Shown: piece after piece, positions 52,685 to 62,029 of the stretch
Position numbering within the stretch: the stretch's first letter is position 1
How the letters are laid out: each line of letters starts with the position of its first letter
Source: Caballeronia glathei
GTDB lineage: Bacteria; Pseudomonadota; Gammaproteobacteria; Burkholderiales; Burkholderiaceae
DNA: 64,000 bases
NCBI RefSeq assembly: GCF_000698595.1
Contig: NZ_JFHC01000037.1
Location: forward strand, 1-64,000
Direction of reading: 5' to 3'
Notes under the pieces: model-generated
Told to the model about the DNA's origin: nothing
The model's input: only the letters and a program-made list of their open reading frames with translations
Database searches by the model: none
Translations under genes and position numbers: made by a program

Positions 52685-53209
52685 ATCACCCCTCGACCGA
52701 TCATCGATACGTTACCCGGATGGTGTCAAAGCCATCCCGAGGTCCACCAGGAGGAACCGCGTCATGCCACGGCCGCGAACATGTCCGCGCCATGGTGGCG
52801 CATGAAGGCACCAGTCGCGGGCGCGCTTCGCGCGCGTCGGGTCGCCGCTGACAGTGTCCAGTCAGGTTCACGCCATGATGCGCGGGCCTTCCCCGCCAGA
52901 CGGTTCTCGACACGAGTGGCACATAAGGCAGTATTCGGGCCAAGCCGGTGAAAAGCGGCATCGATCGTCGGCCACGCGATGATTTCGCGTTTGCGTTTTT
53001 TATCAGTCGAACTATAAAAGAACAGCAATAGCGCATTTTGTAGGCCGGTAATCGTGAGGGCCGGCTGGACAGAACGTGGCGAGGCATGTTCTGCGGTGAT
53101 CATGCAACGGGCGAACTAGCAGTACGTTCGTTCATTTAAAGCGGTCCTCATCTTTGCTGCCGCGTCCGTATCTCGCTATCGGCAAGGCGGCATGACTCAG
53201 GAGAGTGAA
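52685..53209. other. intergenic stretch of about 525 bp
   Basis: No supported gene. The right half (52980-53200) is distinctly AT-richer (TTTTTTATC, CTATAAAAG) and probably contains the lipoprotein promoter. Confidence 0.45.
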
Positions 53210-53422
53210 ATGAAACCGAGGCAAATTCTCGCGGCCTGCACCGCCACCGCATTCGTGCTGCTTCTGTCGGGATGCGCGCAGGACGCTTCGCTTGCCGGAT
53301 CGTCGTCCACATCGGCCGACCAGTCCGCGTATGGCGGCACGGGCACCGTGCGCACGGTCGCGGGACATCGTCAGGGAGCGTGCAGCGCGTCGCCCAACTG
53401 CGATATCTTCTTCGGACAGTAG
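53210..53422 (+). CDS. small predicted lipoprotein (70 aa)
   Basis: A 70-residue protein with a short signal peptide and lipobox LLSGC, followed by a Ser/Gly/Thr-rich stretch and a C-terminal CSASPNCDIFFGQ with two cysteines. CAGGAGAG precedes the ATG. Function unknown; probably anchored to the outer membrane. It is convergent with the histidine phosphatase gene 13 bp away. Confidence 0.75.
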   Translation: MKPRQILAACTATAFVLLLSGCAQDASLAGSSSTSADQSAYGGTGTVRTVAGHRQGACSASPNCDIFFGQ

Positions 53423-53435
53423 TCGGTTCGAGTCT

Positions 53436-53981
53436 TCATCGTTTCGGCGGCGAGATGCGTCCGGCTACGACCAGGCCGTCGGGGCTGCGCCGCAATACGA
53501 TCATCTCGCCGTCGCCGGGATGCATGCCGGTCAGCGCCGTGATGTTCACCTGATGCGTGACGAGGATCAAGGTCGGACCTCGCCAGCCGGCAATGAAGCG
53601 GCGCACCGCCGCGGTCTGCGCCGCCGACTGCGAGCGGTCGTCGAAAAAGGAATTGAGCGCCGGCAGAGGCGTGACCGGGCCCAGCCCGAGAAGCGCCGCC
53701 GTATCGCGCGTGCGGCACCACTCGCTGCTGAACACCTCGGCCCGGATGCCGCGCGCCCTCAGCATGTCGCCGAACGCGCGCGCTTCTTCGCGCCCCGCCG
53801 CATCGAGATTGCGCTGGGTCGGGCAATCGCCCGGCCTGAACCCGGGCGGATCGCCGGTGCCGGGCGCACGCGCATGGCGCATCACGCCCACCGCTCCCGG
53901 CTCGCGCAGCACGTCGAGCGGGTCGACATCCGCGCGCGCGACGCCGCACACGAAGAGCAACAGGAACATCCATCGCTTCAT
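53436..53981 (-). CDS. periplasmic histidine phosphatase family protein
   Basis: A 181-residue histidine (phosphoglycerate mutase-like) phosphatase. Residues 1-17 are a signal peptide ending ARA. The catalytic His is in GVMRHARAPG, followed by SSEWCRTRDTA and the second His in LVTHQVNI. It probably removes phosphate from an unidentified periplasmic substrate. GGGAGAAAG precedes the ATG at 53981. Confidence 0.82.
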   Translation of the reverse strand: MKRWMFLLLFVCGVARADVDPLDVLREPGAVGVMRHARAPGTGDPPGFRPGDCPTQRNLDAAGREEARAFGDMLRARGIRAEVFSSEWCRTRDTAALLGLGPVTPLPALNSFFDDRSQSAAQTAAVRRFIAGWRGPTLILVTHQVNITALTGMHPGDGEMIVLRRSPDGLVVAGRISPPKR

Positions 53982-54129
53982 GGCTTTCTCCCCATCGTCC
54001 GGTCTGGATGCGCTGCGACCCTGCTGCAAGCGGATCGAAGACACGCATCCGGTGACAATCAGCTTACTGGAGGATGCCGGCGATATGGGCCAGCCTTCTA
54101 TTCAGACGAATCCCCCCGCCGATGCAGTC

Positions 54130-54846
54130 TCAGGCGGCGTCCGCGAGCAAGCCGCCAACGGGAATCACCTTGCCCGTCATCGAATCCGTATCGGTGAGGT
54201 CCAGCACGGCGTCGACGATTTCCCGGATCGTTTCGCGCGTGCCCTCGCTCGCCGCACGATGAAGCGATCCGGCGTCCGGCGTGTCGTAGCCGCGCGGCAC
54301 CACTGCGTTCACGTTCACGTGATGCGGCGCAAGCTCCAGGGCGAGCGAGCGCGTGGCGTGGTCGATGCCGCCTATCATCAGCGAGGCGAGCGCAGCCGGT
54401 GCGCGGGCGCTGGCTTGCGCGGCGAGACTTGCCGTGACGTTCACGATATGGCCTCGTCCCCGCGCGGACATGTGCCTCGCGGCCTGCTGGGACGGATAGA
54501 AGAATCCGCGCAGGTCCGCATCGACCATGCTTTCGAGCTCTTCACCCGAATAGTCGACGATCGGCTTCGCAATGAAGAGTTCGGCATTGTTGATCAGGAT
54601 ATCGACCGCTCCGAAGCAGTCGATCGCATGCCGGAACAGCGCCCTCGCGGTCACGGGCTTCGAGATGTCACCGGCCAGGAACGCGAACCGGCCCGGACCG
54701 CCGAGCTTCTGGGCGGCCCTGAGACGCTCGGGCGTGCGCGCACAGCCCACGACGTTCAGGCCGCGCGCGAGATACGCCTGCGCGATCGCGAAGCCTATGC
54801 CACTCGAGATCCCCGTGACGATGGCCGTTTTCTTTCCACTGGTCAT
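54130..54846 (-). CDS. SDR family protein lacking the Tyr-Lys pair
   Basis: A 238-residue short-chain dehydrogenase. The Rossmann motif is TGISSGIGFA, with LINNAEL in place of NNAG. The active-site region keeps Ser in NVTASL but has ARAPAALASLMIGGID where the YxxxK motif is expected: neither Tyr nor Lys is present. It may be a non-classical SDR with altered or no catalysis. GGAGAACA precedes the ATG at 54846. It stands alone. Confidence 0.82.
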   Translation of the reverse strand: MTSGKKTAIVTGISSGIGFAIAQAYLARGLNVVGCARTPERLRAAQKLGGPGRFAFLAGDISKPVTARALFRHAIDCFGAVDILINNAELFIAKPIVDYSGEELESMVDADLRGFFYPSQQAARHMSARGRGHIVNVTASLAAQASARAPAALASLMIGGIDHATRSLALELAPHHVNVNAVVPRGYDTPDAGSLHRAASEGTRETIREIVDAVLDLTDTDSMTGKVIPVGGLLADAA

Positions 54847-55228
54847 GCTTGTTCTCCGACGCAAACAGTTGAGCGAACCGATGCCGGTTCCGCGGCAAAG
54901 CTGCGCTGCCAAGCTGATTGTGGCCGCGAGATGGCAGTACTCTGTCGCTTGCTTATAGAACGCTTTCGACGAGACCTTTGTTCCCTGCAAGTTTCGCGTC
55001 TGCCGGCCGCATCCGGCCACACACCGCCGCGAGCGCCGCCACGGCACGGGGCCTGCGGCTGCGCGCTCCCCAAGGGGCTGAAAACAGGGTGAAGTTGGCA
55101 GATTTCGGCGCATGGCCGCCGTTGCGGCAAGACGCGCGCGTCAGCAAACTGAAGGTATGGATGCCGGTCAAATGCAACATGTTTGAAGGGCAGCCGCCCC
55201 CGCTTGGCTGGCTAGAAAGGAATTGCAC

Positions 55229-55459
55229 ATGGACATCTCGTCATTGATCATCTATGCGATCGTGCTGATCATCACCGGTTCTGCCGGGACGCTCGCGCTC
55301 GTCTGGACCATACCGCAGGCGATCATGAAGCGATCGCAGCCGCACGGCCGCTTCGCGACGCTCGGAGAAGAGGACCACGATGATCCGGATGGGGGTGCGG
55401 GAACCCGCGTGCCGGCGAAGCACGTCAATGGGAGGCGTCGGCAGATCGACGCGGTCTGA
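55229..55459 (+). CDS. small single-span membrane protein (76 aa)
   Basis: A 76-residue protein with one N-terminal membrane helix (IIYAIVLIITGSAGTLALVW) and a polar, acidic/basic C-terminal tail. AGGAATT lies 6-9 nt before the ATG at 55229. No family recognised. Confidence 0.65.
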   Translation: MDISSLIIYAIVLIITGSAGTLALVWTIPQAIMKRSQPHGRFATLGEEDHDDPDGGAGTRVPAKHVNGRRRQIDAV

Positions 55460-55568
55460 AGCCATCTGATCGCCGCATTGCCCGGCAAGCGGCAATTGGC
55501 AAGCGCCAATCGCCCGAGGAATGCGGAGCGGCACCGCGCGTGCCGCTCCTTCATGTAGACAGCACCGC

Positions 55569-55949
55569 TCAGACGGCGCCCGACAGGTCCGTCTGATAGA
55601 AAGCCGGGAATCGCTCGAATTCACGCGCTGCATCCGCGGGGTCCACGCCTTCCTTGAGCACGGCGCTCGAGAAACCGGTGCGCTCCATCTGCACGAGCTG
55701 GTCGATGAGCACGTCACCGGTCGCGCGCAGATCGCCCCTGAAACCCAGCCTGCGACGCAGCAAATAGGCCTGGCTGTAGGCACGGCCATCGGTGAAATGC
55801 GGAAAGTGGAGCTCGATCCGGTCGATGCCGGCGATTCCGTCCTTCAGCGTGAACGGGTCGTCGTCGTTGGCAAGCTGCACCACGTTGAGAGCGCCGCTTT
55901 CCGCGTGGTCCAGCGGCGTCAGGATCTTCATGCGGGCTGCGTTCGTCAT
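55569..55949 (-). CDS. DUF934 family protein
   Basis: A 126-residue DUF934 protein (IELHFPHFTDGRAYSQAYLLRRRLGFRGDLRATGDVLIDQL is the family core). It always accompanies assimilatory sulfite reductase genes in Betaproteobacteria, but its role is undefined. It overlaps the CysI gene by 4 nt (ATGA), so the two are translationally coupled. In many relatives cysH and cysDN follow; here they do not. Confidence 0.88.
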   Translation of the reverse strand: MTNAARMKILTPLDHAESGALNVVQLANDDDPFTLKDGIAGIDRIELHFPHFTDGRAYSQAYLLRRRLGFRGDLRATGDVLIDQLVQMERTGFSSAVLKEGVDPADAAREFERFPAFYQTDLSGAV

Positions 55950-57733
55950 GCCGCCGCCTCCACGCTTGCGCGCACACCGTTGGCGGCCGCCTTGAAGGGC
56001 TCGGGCCCGACGCGGCGCAGCGTGTCGATGAAGGCTTCGCGCCTGCCCGCGCTTTCACGCATGTCGCGATAGGTCGAGAGGATCGCCTCGATCACGTCCG
56101 GCACCTGCTCCGCCGAGAACGACGGTCCGATCACCCTGCCCGGCTGCGCGGCGCCGCTCGCCGACGATCCGTCCGAGCCGCCGAGCGTGACCTGATACCA
56201 CTCCTCGCCGTCCTTGTCGACGCCCAGAATGCCGATGTGCCCGCTGTGATGATGGCCGCACGAGTTGATGCAGCCGCTGATGTGCAAATCGATCTCGCCG
56301 AGGTCGTCGAGTTCGTCCAGGTCCTGATAGCGCTCGGTGATCGCCTGCGCGACAGGAAGCGAGCGCGCGTTGGCAAGGGCGCAGAAATCGCCGCCGGGGC
56401 ACGCGATCATGTCGGTGAGAAGATGCACGTTCGCGCTCGCGAGCCCCACGTCGCGGGCGGCCTCCCAGAGTGCGAACAGATCGTCTGCATGCACCCACGG
56501 CAACACGAGGTTCTGCGTGTGCGTGACGCGCGCCTCGCCCGCCGAAAAGCGCTCGGCAAGTCCGGCGACGAGGTCCAGCTGGTCCCCCGACGCATCGCCC
56601 GGCGATTGCAGCAGGCGCTTGAACGAGAGCGTCACGATGCGCAGCGCCGGGTCCCGGTGAGGCGCGACATTGCGCGCGAGCCAGCGGCCAAAGAGCGGAT
56701 GCTCCGCTGCCCGCGCATTCAGCATGCCGGCGATCGCGGCGCTGTCAGGCGCATCGCGGCGCTTCAGTTGCGGCGGCACGAACGACGCGCTCACGCGATC
56801 GAGCTCGGCCTGCGCGATGGTGTGCGGACCGCCGTCGAGTTCGACGATCTGGCGGAATTCCTCTTCGACGTCGTCGATATAGCGCTGGCCTTCGGCCTTC
56901 ACGAGGATCTTGATGCGCGCCTTGTACTTGTTGTCCCGCCGGCCATAGCGGTTGTACACGCGCACGATCGCCTCGATGTAGTTCATGATCTGGTCCCACG
57001 GCAGGAACTCGCGCAACACCGTTGCGATCACCGGCGTGCGCCCCATGCCCCCGCCGACGGCCACCCGGAATCCCAGCTCCCCCGCATCGTTTTTCAGCAG
57101 ATGCAGCCCGACGTCGTGCCAGCCCGTCGCCGCGCGATCTTCCGTGGCGCCCGTGATCGCGATCTTGAACTTGCGCGGCAGGAACGCGAACTCCGGATGC
57201 AGCGTCGTCCACTGGCGCATGATTTCCGCAAAGGGACGCGGATCGGCGATCTCGTCGGGCGCGACGCCGGCGCGTTCGTCGCAGGAAATATTGCGGATGC
57301 AGTTGCCGCTCGTCTGGATGCCGTGCATGTCGACGCTCGCGAGCAGGTCCATCACGTCCGCCGCTTTCGCGAGCGGAATCCAGTTGAACTGGACGTTCGT
57401 GCGCGTGGTGAAGTGGGCGTAGTGCGTCGGCAGGCGCAGCGTACCGAGCTTGCGCTGCGCCTCCGAGGCCAGCCGGTACACCTCCGCTTCCGGCTCGTCG
57501 TACTCGCGCGCAATGCGGGCGAGCACGCGCAGCTGCGCGCTCGACAGCTCGCCGTACGGTACGGCGACGCGAAGCATCGGCGCGTGCCGCTGCACGTACC
57601 AGCCGTTTTGCAGGCGAAGCGGGCGGAATTCGTCCTCGCTCAGCCGGCCGTCCTGCCAGCGCTCGAGCTGGCCGCGGAATTGCGCAGCACGGCTGCGCAC
57701 GAAAGACTTGTCGAACTCAGTGTATTGGTACAT
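55946..57733 (-). CDS. cysI: siroheme nitrite/sulfite reductase (CysI-like)
   Basis: A 595-residue sulfite/nitrite reductase. Siroheme/4Fe-4S cysteines are in CPGGDFCALA and CINSCGHHHSGHIG; an N-terminal ferredoxin-like half and repeat (residues ~45-150 and 300-400) match the two-fold family structure. It reduces sulfite to sulfide (or nitrite to ammonia). The start MYQYTEFD at 57733 matches the common family start; a longer form from 57781 is possible. It is followed by DUF934 but by no cysH or cysD/N genes. Confidence 0.88.
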   Translation of the reverse strand: MYQYTEFDKSFVRSRAAQFRGQLERWQDGRLSEDEFRPLRLQNGWYVQRHAPMLRVAVPYGELSSAQLRVLARIAREYDEPEAEVYRLASEAQRKLGTLRLPTHYAHFTTRTNVQFNWIPLAKAADVMDLLASVDMHGIQTSGNCIRNISCDERAGVAPDEIADPRPFAEIMRQWTTLHPEFAFLPRKFKIAITGATEDRAATGWHDVGLHLLKNDAGELGFRVAVGGGMGRTPVIATVLREFLPWDQIMNYIEAIVRVYNRYGRRDNKYKARIKILVKAEGQRYIDDVEEEFRQIVELDGGPHTIAQAELDRVSASFVPPQLKRRDAPDSAAIAGMLNARAAEHPLFGRWLARNVAPHRDPALRIVTLSFKRLLQSPGDASGDQLDLVAGLAERFSAGEARVTHTQNLVLPWVHADDLFALWEAARDVGLASANVHLLTDMIACPGGDFCALANARSLPVAQAITERYQDLDELDDLGEIDLHISGCINSCGHHHSGHIGILGVDKDGEEWYQVTLGGSDGSSASGAAQPGRVIGPSFSAEQVPDVIEAILSTYRDMRESAGRREAFIDTLRRVGPEPFKAAANGVRASVEAAA

Positions 57734-57987
57734 GGTGATGGCGCGACTTCGTTGACCGCCTGTTGCGGCTGTACCGCTCATGGCGGGGGCTGCCCAACGA
57801 TAGGTGCGGCACGCGCGGCGGTAAAGAAGCAGATGCCGCTGCTTCGGCAGCAGCAGATCACGTGGCGATTCGTCCGCCGGACTGCTGCCTCCCTATTGGT
57901 GCCAACTGCTTCTGTTCCCGGCGGCGCGGCGCGCGCATCATGAACGCGTGAGCGCGGGGCGTCCCGCCCGGCATCGAGGAGCGCATC

Positions 57988-58176
57988 GTGAACTTTCTCA
58001 AGCTGCTACGCATCGTGGCGTGGAGTTTCTTCGGCGTGCGCAAGCGCGCCTCGCACCAGGCCGACATGGCGACGGTGAAACTGCCGCTTCTGCCCGTGGT
58101 CGCGGTAGCGCTCGCCGGGGGCTTCGGCGCCCTGCTGTTTTCGCTGGCGCGGATTGCGGCGAGCGTCGCGCACTGA
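57988..58176 (+). CDS. DUF2970 domain protein (62 aa)
   Basis: A 62-residue DUF2970 protein with a short amphipathic N-terminus (WSFFGVRK, then ASHQAD) and a single membrane helix near the C-terminus (VVAVALAGGFGALLFSLA). GTG start with GAGGAG upstream. Small inner-membrane protein of unknown function. Confidence 0.75.
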   Translation: MNFLKLLRIVAWSFFGVRKRASHQADMATVKLPLLPVVAVALAGGFGALLFSLARIAASVAH

Positions 58177-58220
58177 CAGGGCAGTGCAATCCGCGCGCGA
58201 ATGGCGGACAATAGCGCGCA

Positions 58221-59690
58221 GTGAAATATCGAGCGGCGAGAGCCCTGCCGCGCCACCCGATGAACAGATACGAAGCGCTCGCCAACGCGATGGCGAGAGA
58301 GATCCGCTCGGGCAGCATCGCGGCCGGCTCCCGCATGCCGTCGCTGCGGCAGATCATCGCTCAACACGGCGTGAGCCAGTCGACCGCGTTTCGTGCGTAC
58401 TACCTGCTCGAGGAATGGGGCCTCGTTCGCGCGCGCGAGCGCTCCGGCTACTACGTGGCGCGCGGCGCGAAAGTGCCGGCCGAAAAGGCGCCCCCCGCGA
58501 CGCCGCCCGCGCAGTCGGGCAGCGTCGATATCAGCGATCTGGTCTTCTCCGTGCTCGACGCGGCGAAGCACCCCGGCATCGTGCCGCTCGGCTCCGCCTT
58601 TCCTTCCCCGCAGCTTTTCCCGCTGCCGCGCCTTGCCAGGTCGCTCGCGCGGGCATCGCGGCTTGTGAGCCCATGGAGCACGGTGGCCGACCTGCCGCCC
58701 GGCAATGAGCAGTTGCGCCGCCAGATCTCGTTGCGCTATGTCGGGATGGGCCTGTCGCAGCCGATGGAGGAAATCGTCGTCACCAACGGCGCGCTCGAGG
58801 CGCTGAACCTGTGCCTGATGGCGGTGACGCGGCCGGGCGACGTGGTGGCGGTGGAATCGCCGGGCTTCTACGCGGCGCTTCAGGCCATTGAGCGCCTCGA
58901 CCTGCGCGCGGTCGAGATTCCCGTCGATCCGGCGAGCGGCCTCGATCTCGACGCGCTCGCCGCGGCCCTGCAAACCCATCCCGTCCGCGCCTGCTGGTTC
59001 ATGACGAACTTCCAGAATCCGACCGGCGCGACGCTGTCGATAGAGAAAAAAAAGGCGCTCGTCGAACTGCTCGCGAAACACGACGTGCCGCTGATCGAAG
59101 ACGACGTGTACGGCGAACTTCACTTTCAGCCCGAATATCCGCTGCCCGCGCTGGCATTCGACAAGCACGGCCTCGTGATGCACTGCAGTTCGTTTTCGAA
59201 GACGCTCGCGCCGGGTTACCGCATCGGATGGGCCTGTGCGGGACGCTTCACGGACAAGGTCCAGCGACTCAAGCTGATGACCACGCTATCGGCCAGCATC
59301 CCGGCGCAGGCGGGCATCGCGGATTATCTCCAGTACGGCGGCTACGACAAGCACCTGCGCAAGCTGCGCGCGTCGCTACAGGCGCAGTTGCGGGAGATGG
59401 AGGCCGCGATCGCGCGCTTGCTGCCGCGCGGCGTGCGCGTGACGCATCCGGCGGGCGGCTATTTCGTCTGGCTCGAATTGCCCGAGGCAATCGACGCGAT
59501 GCAACTGCACCGTCTCGCGATCGAACGGGGCGTGAGTCTTGCCCCAGGCCCGATCTTCTCGGCATCGCATGCCTTCACGAACTGCGTGCGCCTGAATTTC
59601 GGCCATCCGTGGTCGCAGAAAGTGGAGCACGCGATCCGCACGCTCGGCGAACTGCTCGATCATCCGTCCGTGCGCGGCGCGGACCGCTGA
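58221..59690 (+). CDS. MocR/PdxR-type GntR regulator with aminotransferase domain
   Basis: A 489-residue MocR-family protein. The N-terminal GntR winged helix (residues ~14-85: MPSLRQIIAQHGVSQSTAFRAYYLLEEWGL) is joined to a fold-type I aminotransferase domain with the PLP Lys in SSFSKTLAPGYRIGW. Such proteins regulate vitamin B6, amine or amino-acid genes using PLP. A GTG at 58221 or an ATG at 58260 may be the start. The stretch GAG-AAA-AAA-AAG near 59043-59054 contains an eight-A run. Its target genes are not evident. Confidence 0.9.
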   Translation: MKYRAARALPRHPMNRYEALANAMAREIRSGSIAAGSRMPSLRQIIAQHGVSQSTAFRAYYLLEEWGLVRARERSGYYVARGAKVPAEKAPPATPPAQSGSVDISDLVFSVLDAAKHPGIVPLGSAFPSPQLFPLPRLARSLARASRLVSPWSTVADLPPGNEQLRRQISLRYVGMGLSQPMEEIVVTNGALEALNLCLMAVTRPGDVVAVESPGFYAALQAIERLDLRAVEIPVDPASGLDLDALAAALQTHPVRACWFMTNFQNPTGATLSIEKKKALVELLAKHDVPLIEDDVYGELHFQPEYPLPALAFDKHGLVMHCSSFSKTLAPGYRIGWACAGRFTDKVQRLKLMTTLSASIPAQAGIADYLQYGGYDKHLRKLRASLQAQLREMEAAIARLLPRGVRVTHPAGGYFVWLELPEAIDAMQLHRLAIERGVSLAPGPIFSASHAFTNCVRLNFGHPWSQKVEHAIRTLGELLDHPSVRGADR

Positions 59691-59719
59691 CTGGTCACGC
59701 TCCGCGCGATCAAGCGCGA

Positions 59720-60379
59720 TCAGTCACGTTCGGGCGCGCCGAGCGGAAAGAGCGGCCGATACGGGCGCGCTTCGTCGACGGCGCGGGCAAACGACGGACG
59801 CGCCAGCAGCCGTTGCCGGTACGCGATCACATGAGAAAACGCAGCGCCGATGCGATGCGTCCAGTCCGCGTAGAAGAGAAACGGCGCCGCGCCGCAGTCG
59901 GCCAGGCTGAAGCGGTCGCCGGCCGCCCATTCCCGATCCGCCATGACCCTGTCGAGCCAGCCGTAGGCGGTGTCGAGCATCTCGCGTGCGTCGGCGACAC
60001 CGCGCGGATCGCGTTGCGCCTCCGGGCGCAGGCTGTCGAACACGATCTTCTGCTGCGGCGTCGAGATGTAGTTGTCGAAGAAGCGGTCCATGCTGCGCAC
60101 CTCCAGCGCGGCGCGGGGATCGGCGGGCAGGAGCGGCACGGGACCCGGATGGTGCAGGCCGAGATACTCGATGATGATGCTCGCCTCGGTGACGGTCCGC
60201 CCGTTGTCCACGAGCACGGGGAAGCGCCTGAGCGGCCACAGCGATGCGAATTCCGCCAGGAGGTCGGGGGCGTCGGGGGACAGCAGGCGCCATTCGAACG
60301 GTATCCGGTTCTCGTACAGCGCGACCAGCACCTTCTGGGAGTATGAGGAAAAGGGATGGGCGTAGAGCGTCGGCTTCAT
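59720..60379 (-). CDS. glutathione S-transferase family protein
   Basis: A 219-residue GST. The N-terminal thioredoxin-like domain (HPFSSYSQKVLVALYENRIPFEWR, then RRFPVLVDNGRTVTEASIIIEYL) and the C-terminal helical domain (RFSLADCGAAPFLFYADW) are complete. The active residue is probably the Ser of FSSYSQK. GAGGTAC precedes the ATG. The frame continues far upstream, antisense to the binding protein gene; that part has no start site and is a shadow. Confidence 0.88.
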   Translation of the reverse strand: MKPTLYAHPFSSYSQKVLVALYENRIPFEWRLLSPDAPDLLAEFASLWPLRRFPVLVDNGRTVTEASIIIEYLGLHHPGPVPLLPADPRAALEVRSMDRFFDNYISTPQQKIVFDSLRPEAQRDPRGVADAREMLDTAYGWLDRVMADREWAAGDRFSLADCGAAPFLFYADWTHRIGAAFSHVIAYRQRLLARPSFARAVDEARPYRPLFPLGAPERD

Positions 60380-60598
60380 TGGCGTACCTCGTGTGGAAAA
60401 TGAGTGCTTCAGGCCGACGACGAACGAAGCCGGGCAAAATCGACATCGGCCGGCCTTTTCTTTCGAAACGCTTTCTCGATATCGGGCCGCCTGTGTCTTG
60501 CGAGGTTCACGCTGCGTTTTTTTTCGTGTGAGATATTCGCCATTCCGCCTCGCTGGGCGCATTCCCGACCATACCACCGGACCCGCCTTACCCGACCC

Positions 60599-61420
60599 AT
60601 GCCGATGATGAACACCGTAAAGCTCTGCCTGATGGCCTGTACGCTCGCGATCGTCGCGTTCGTGCACACGGCGCCCGTGCGCGCCGACACGCTGGATGAC
60701 ATCGCAAAGCGCGGCGTGCTGCGCGTTGCCGTGCCGCAGGATTTCGCGCCGTTCGGCTCGGTCGGCACGAACATGCAGGTGGAAGGACTCGACATCGACG
60801 TCGCCGCGCTGCTCGCGAAGAAACTCGGCGCCAGGCTCGAACTCGTGCCCGTCACGAGCGCAAACCGTATTCCGTACCTGCAGACGAAGAAGGTCGATCT
60901 CGTGATCTCGACACTCGGCAAGGACGCCGAGCGCGACAAGGTCATCGATTTCTCGCAGCCCTACTCGCCCTACAACAACAGCGTGTTCGGTCCGGCAAAC
61001 GTGAAGGTGGACGGCCCTGCCGACCTCGCGGGCAAGACCGTGGGCGTCGCGCGCGGCACGTTCCAGGACCTGCTGCTCACCAAGAGCGTGCCGGCGACCG
61101 CCACCGTCAAGCGCTACGACGACAACAACGGCATGATCGCGGCGTATGTGTCGGGGCAGGTGCCGCTCATCGGCACGGGGGATTTCGTCGCGACCAAGCT
61201 CGCGTCGATGATGCCCGCCAACGCGCCGAACCGGCCGGTGATCAAGTACGTGATCCAGGAGTCGTCGTGCCGCGTCGGGCTGAACAAGAACGAGCCGAAG
61301 CTGCTTGCGAAGGTGAATGTTGTTCTCACCGATGCGAAAAAGAACGGCGAACTGAACGCGATCGTGCAGAAGTGGCTGCACGTGCCGCTGCCGCAGCAGG
61401 TCGCGCAGACGCTCGACTGA
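60599..61420 (+). CDS. ABC-type amino-acid binding protein (SBP_bac_3)
   Basis: A 273-residue periplasmic binding protein. A signal peptide (LMACTLAIVAFVHTAPVRA) is followed by the polar amino-acid binding fold: ITKRGVLRVAVPQDFAPF-like opening, GLDIDVAALLAKKLG, and PYSPYNNSVFGPANVKV. No permease or ATPase gene is adjacent, so it is an orphan component. No convincing ribosome site; ATGs at 60599, 60605 and 60608 are possible starts. Confidence 0.82.
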   Translation: MPMMNTVKLCLMACTLAIVAFVHTAPVRADTLDDIAKRGVLRVAVPQDFAPFGSVGTNMQVEGLDIDVAALLAKKLGARLELVPVTSANRIPYLQTKKVDLVISTLGKDAERDKVIDFSQPYSPYNNSVFGPANVKVDGPADLAGKTVGVARGTFQDLLLTKSVPATATVKRYDDNNGMIAAYVSGQVPLIGTGDFVATKLASMMPANAPNRPVIKYVIQESSCRVGLNKNEPKLLAKVNVVLTDAKKNGELNAIVQKWLHVPLPQQVAQTLD

Positions 61421-61451
61421 GCCTCACGGCGTCGTTCGTCGTGTTCGGGCG

Positions 61452-61961
61452 CTACGCCGCGGCCATTTCGGCAAGCTTGCCGACCGTGTTGATGTTGCGC
61501 GCCGTGCCGACGAGTGCTGCGGGCAGCCTGAGCCGCGACTTGCCCATACCGTCGGGATAGTGGATATAGAGTTCGCGCTTCGCGGCGCGCACTTCCTCAC
61601 CCCCGGGGATGACGAGATCGTCGCCGAGGCGCTTCGGCGCATCGTGCGCGAGAAACACGACCGCGACCCGGGCGGGCGGCGCATCGGGAAACGGATTGTG
61701 GTCGAGCACCGCGCGCATTTCGGCGGCGCTGCGCACCATCACGTCGACGGGTTTGCCGGCCTTCGCGGCCAGCGCCTCCTCCAGCTTGCGTTGCACGGAA
61801 CGCTCGGCGTGCCGGCTCGACAAGACCACGTTGCCGCTCTGGATGTACGTGCGAACGTTTTCGAAACCGAGATCGGCGCAGAGGGCGGCCAGGTCCTTCA
61901 TCGGCAGCTTGCCAGTGCCGCCCACGTTGACCGCGCGCAAGAGCGCAATGAAAACCGTCAT
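61452..61961 (-). CDS. DUF1697 family protein
   Basis: A 169-residue DUF1697 protein (FIALLRAVNVGGTGKLPMKDLAALCADLGFENVRTYIQSGNVV is the family start; PGGEEVRAAKRELYIHYPDGMGKSRL follows). Function unknown; a nucleotide- or nucleic-acid-related role has been proposed for the family. GGAGAACA precedes the ATG at 61961. Confidence 0.85.
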   Translation of the reverse strand: MTVFIALLRAVNVGGTGKLPMKDLAALCADLGFENVRTYIQSGNVVLSSRHAERSVQRKLEEALAAKAGKPVDVMVRSAAEMRAVLDHNPFPDAPPARVAVVFLAHDAPKRLGDDLVIPGGEEVRAAKRELYIHYPDGMGKSRLRLPAALVGTARNINTVGKLAEMAAA

Positions 61962-62029
61962 CGGTGTTCTCCGTTGTTTGCGGCTGGCGGTGCCGTGGTT
62001 CGAAAACCGTACTCTATCCGTCCTTCGAC

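Noticed and set aside
56237..57943. Long plus-strand frame opposite cysI
   Set aside because: Antisense shadow of a well-recognised sulfite reductase gene.
60380..61381. N-terminal extension of the GST frame
   Set aside because: It runs antisense to the binding protein gene; the GST starts at MKPTLYAHPF with a ribosome site.
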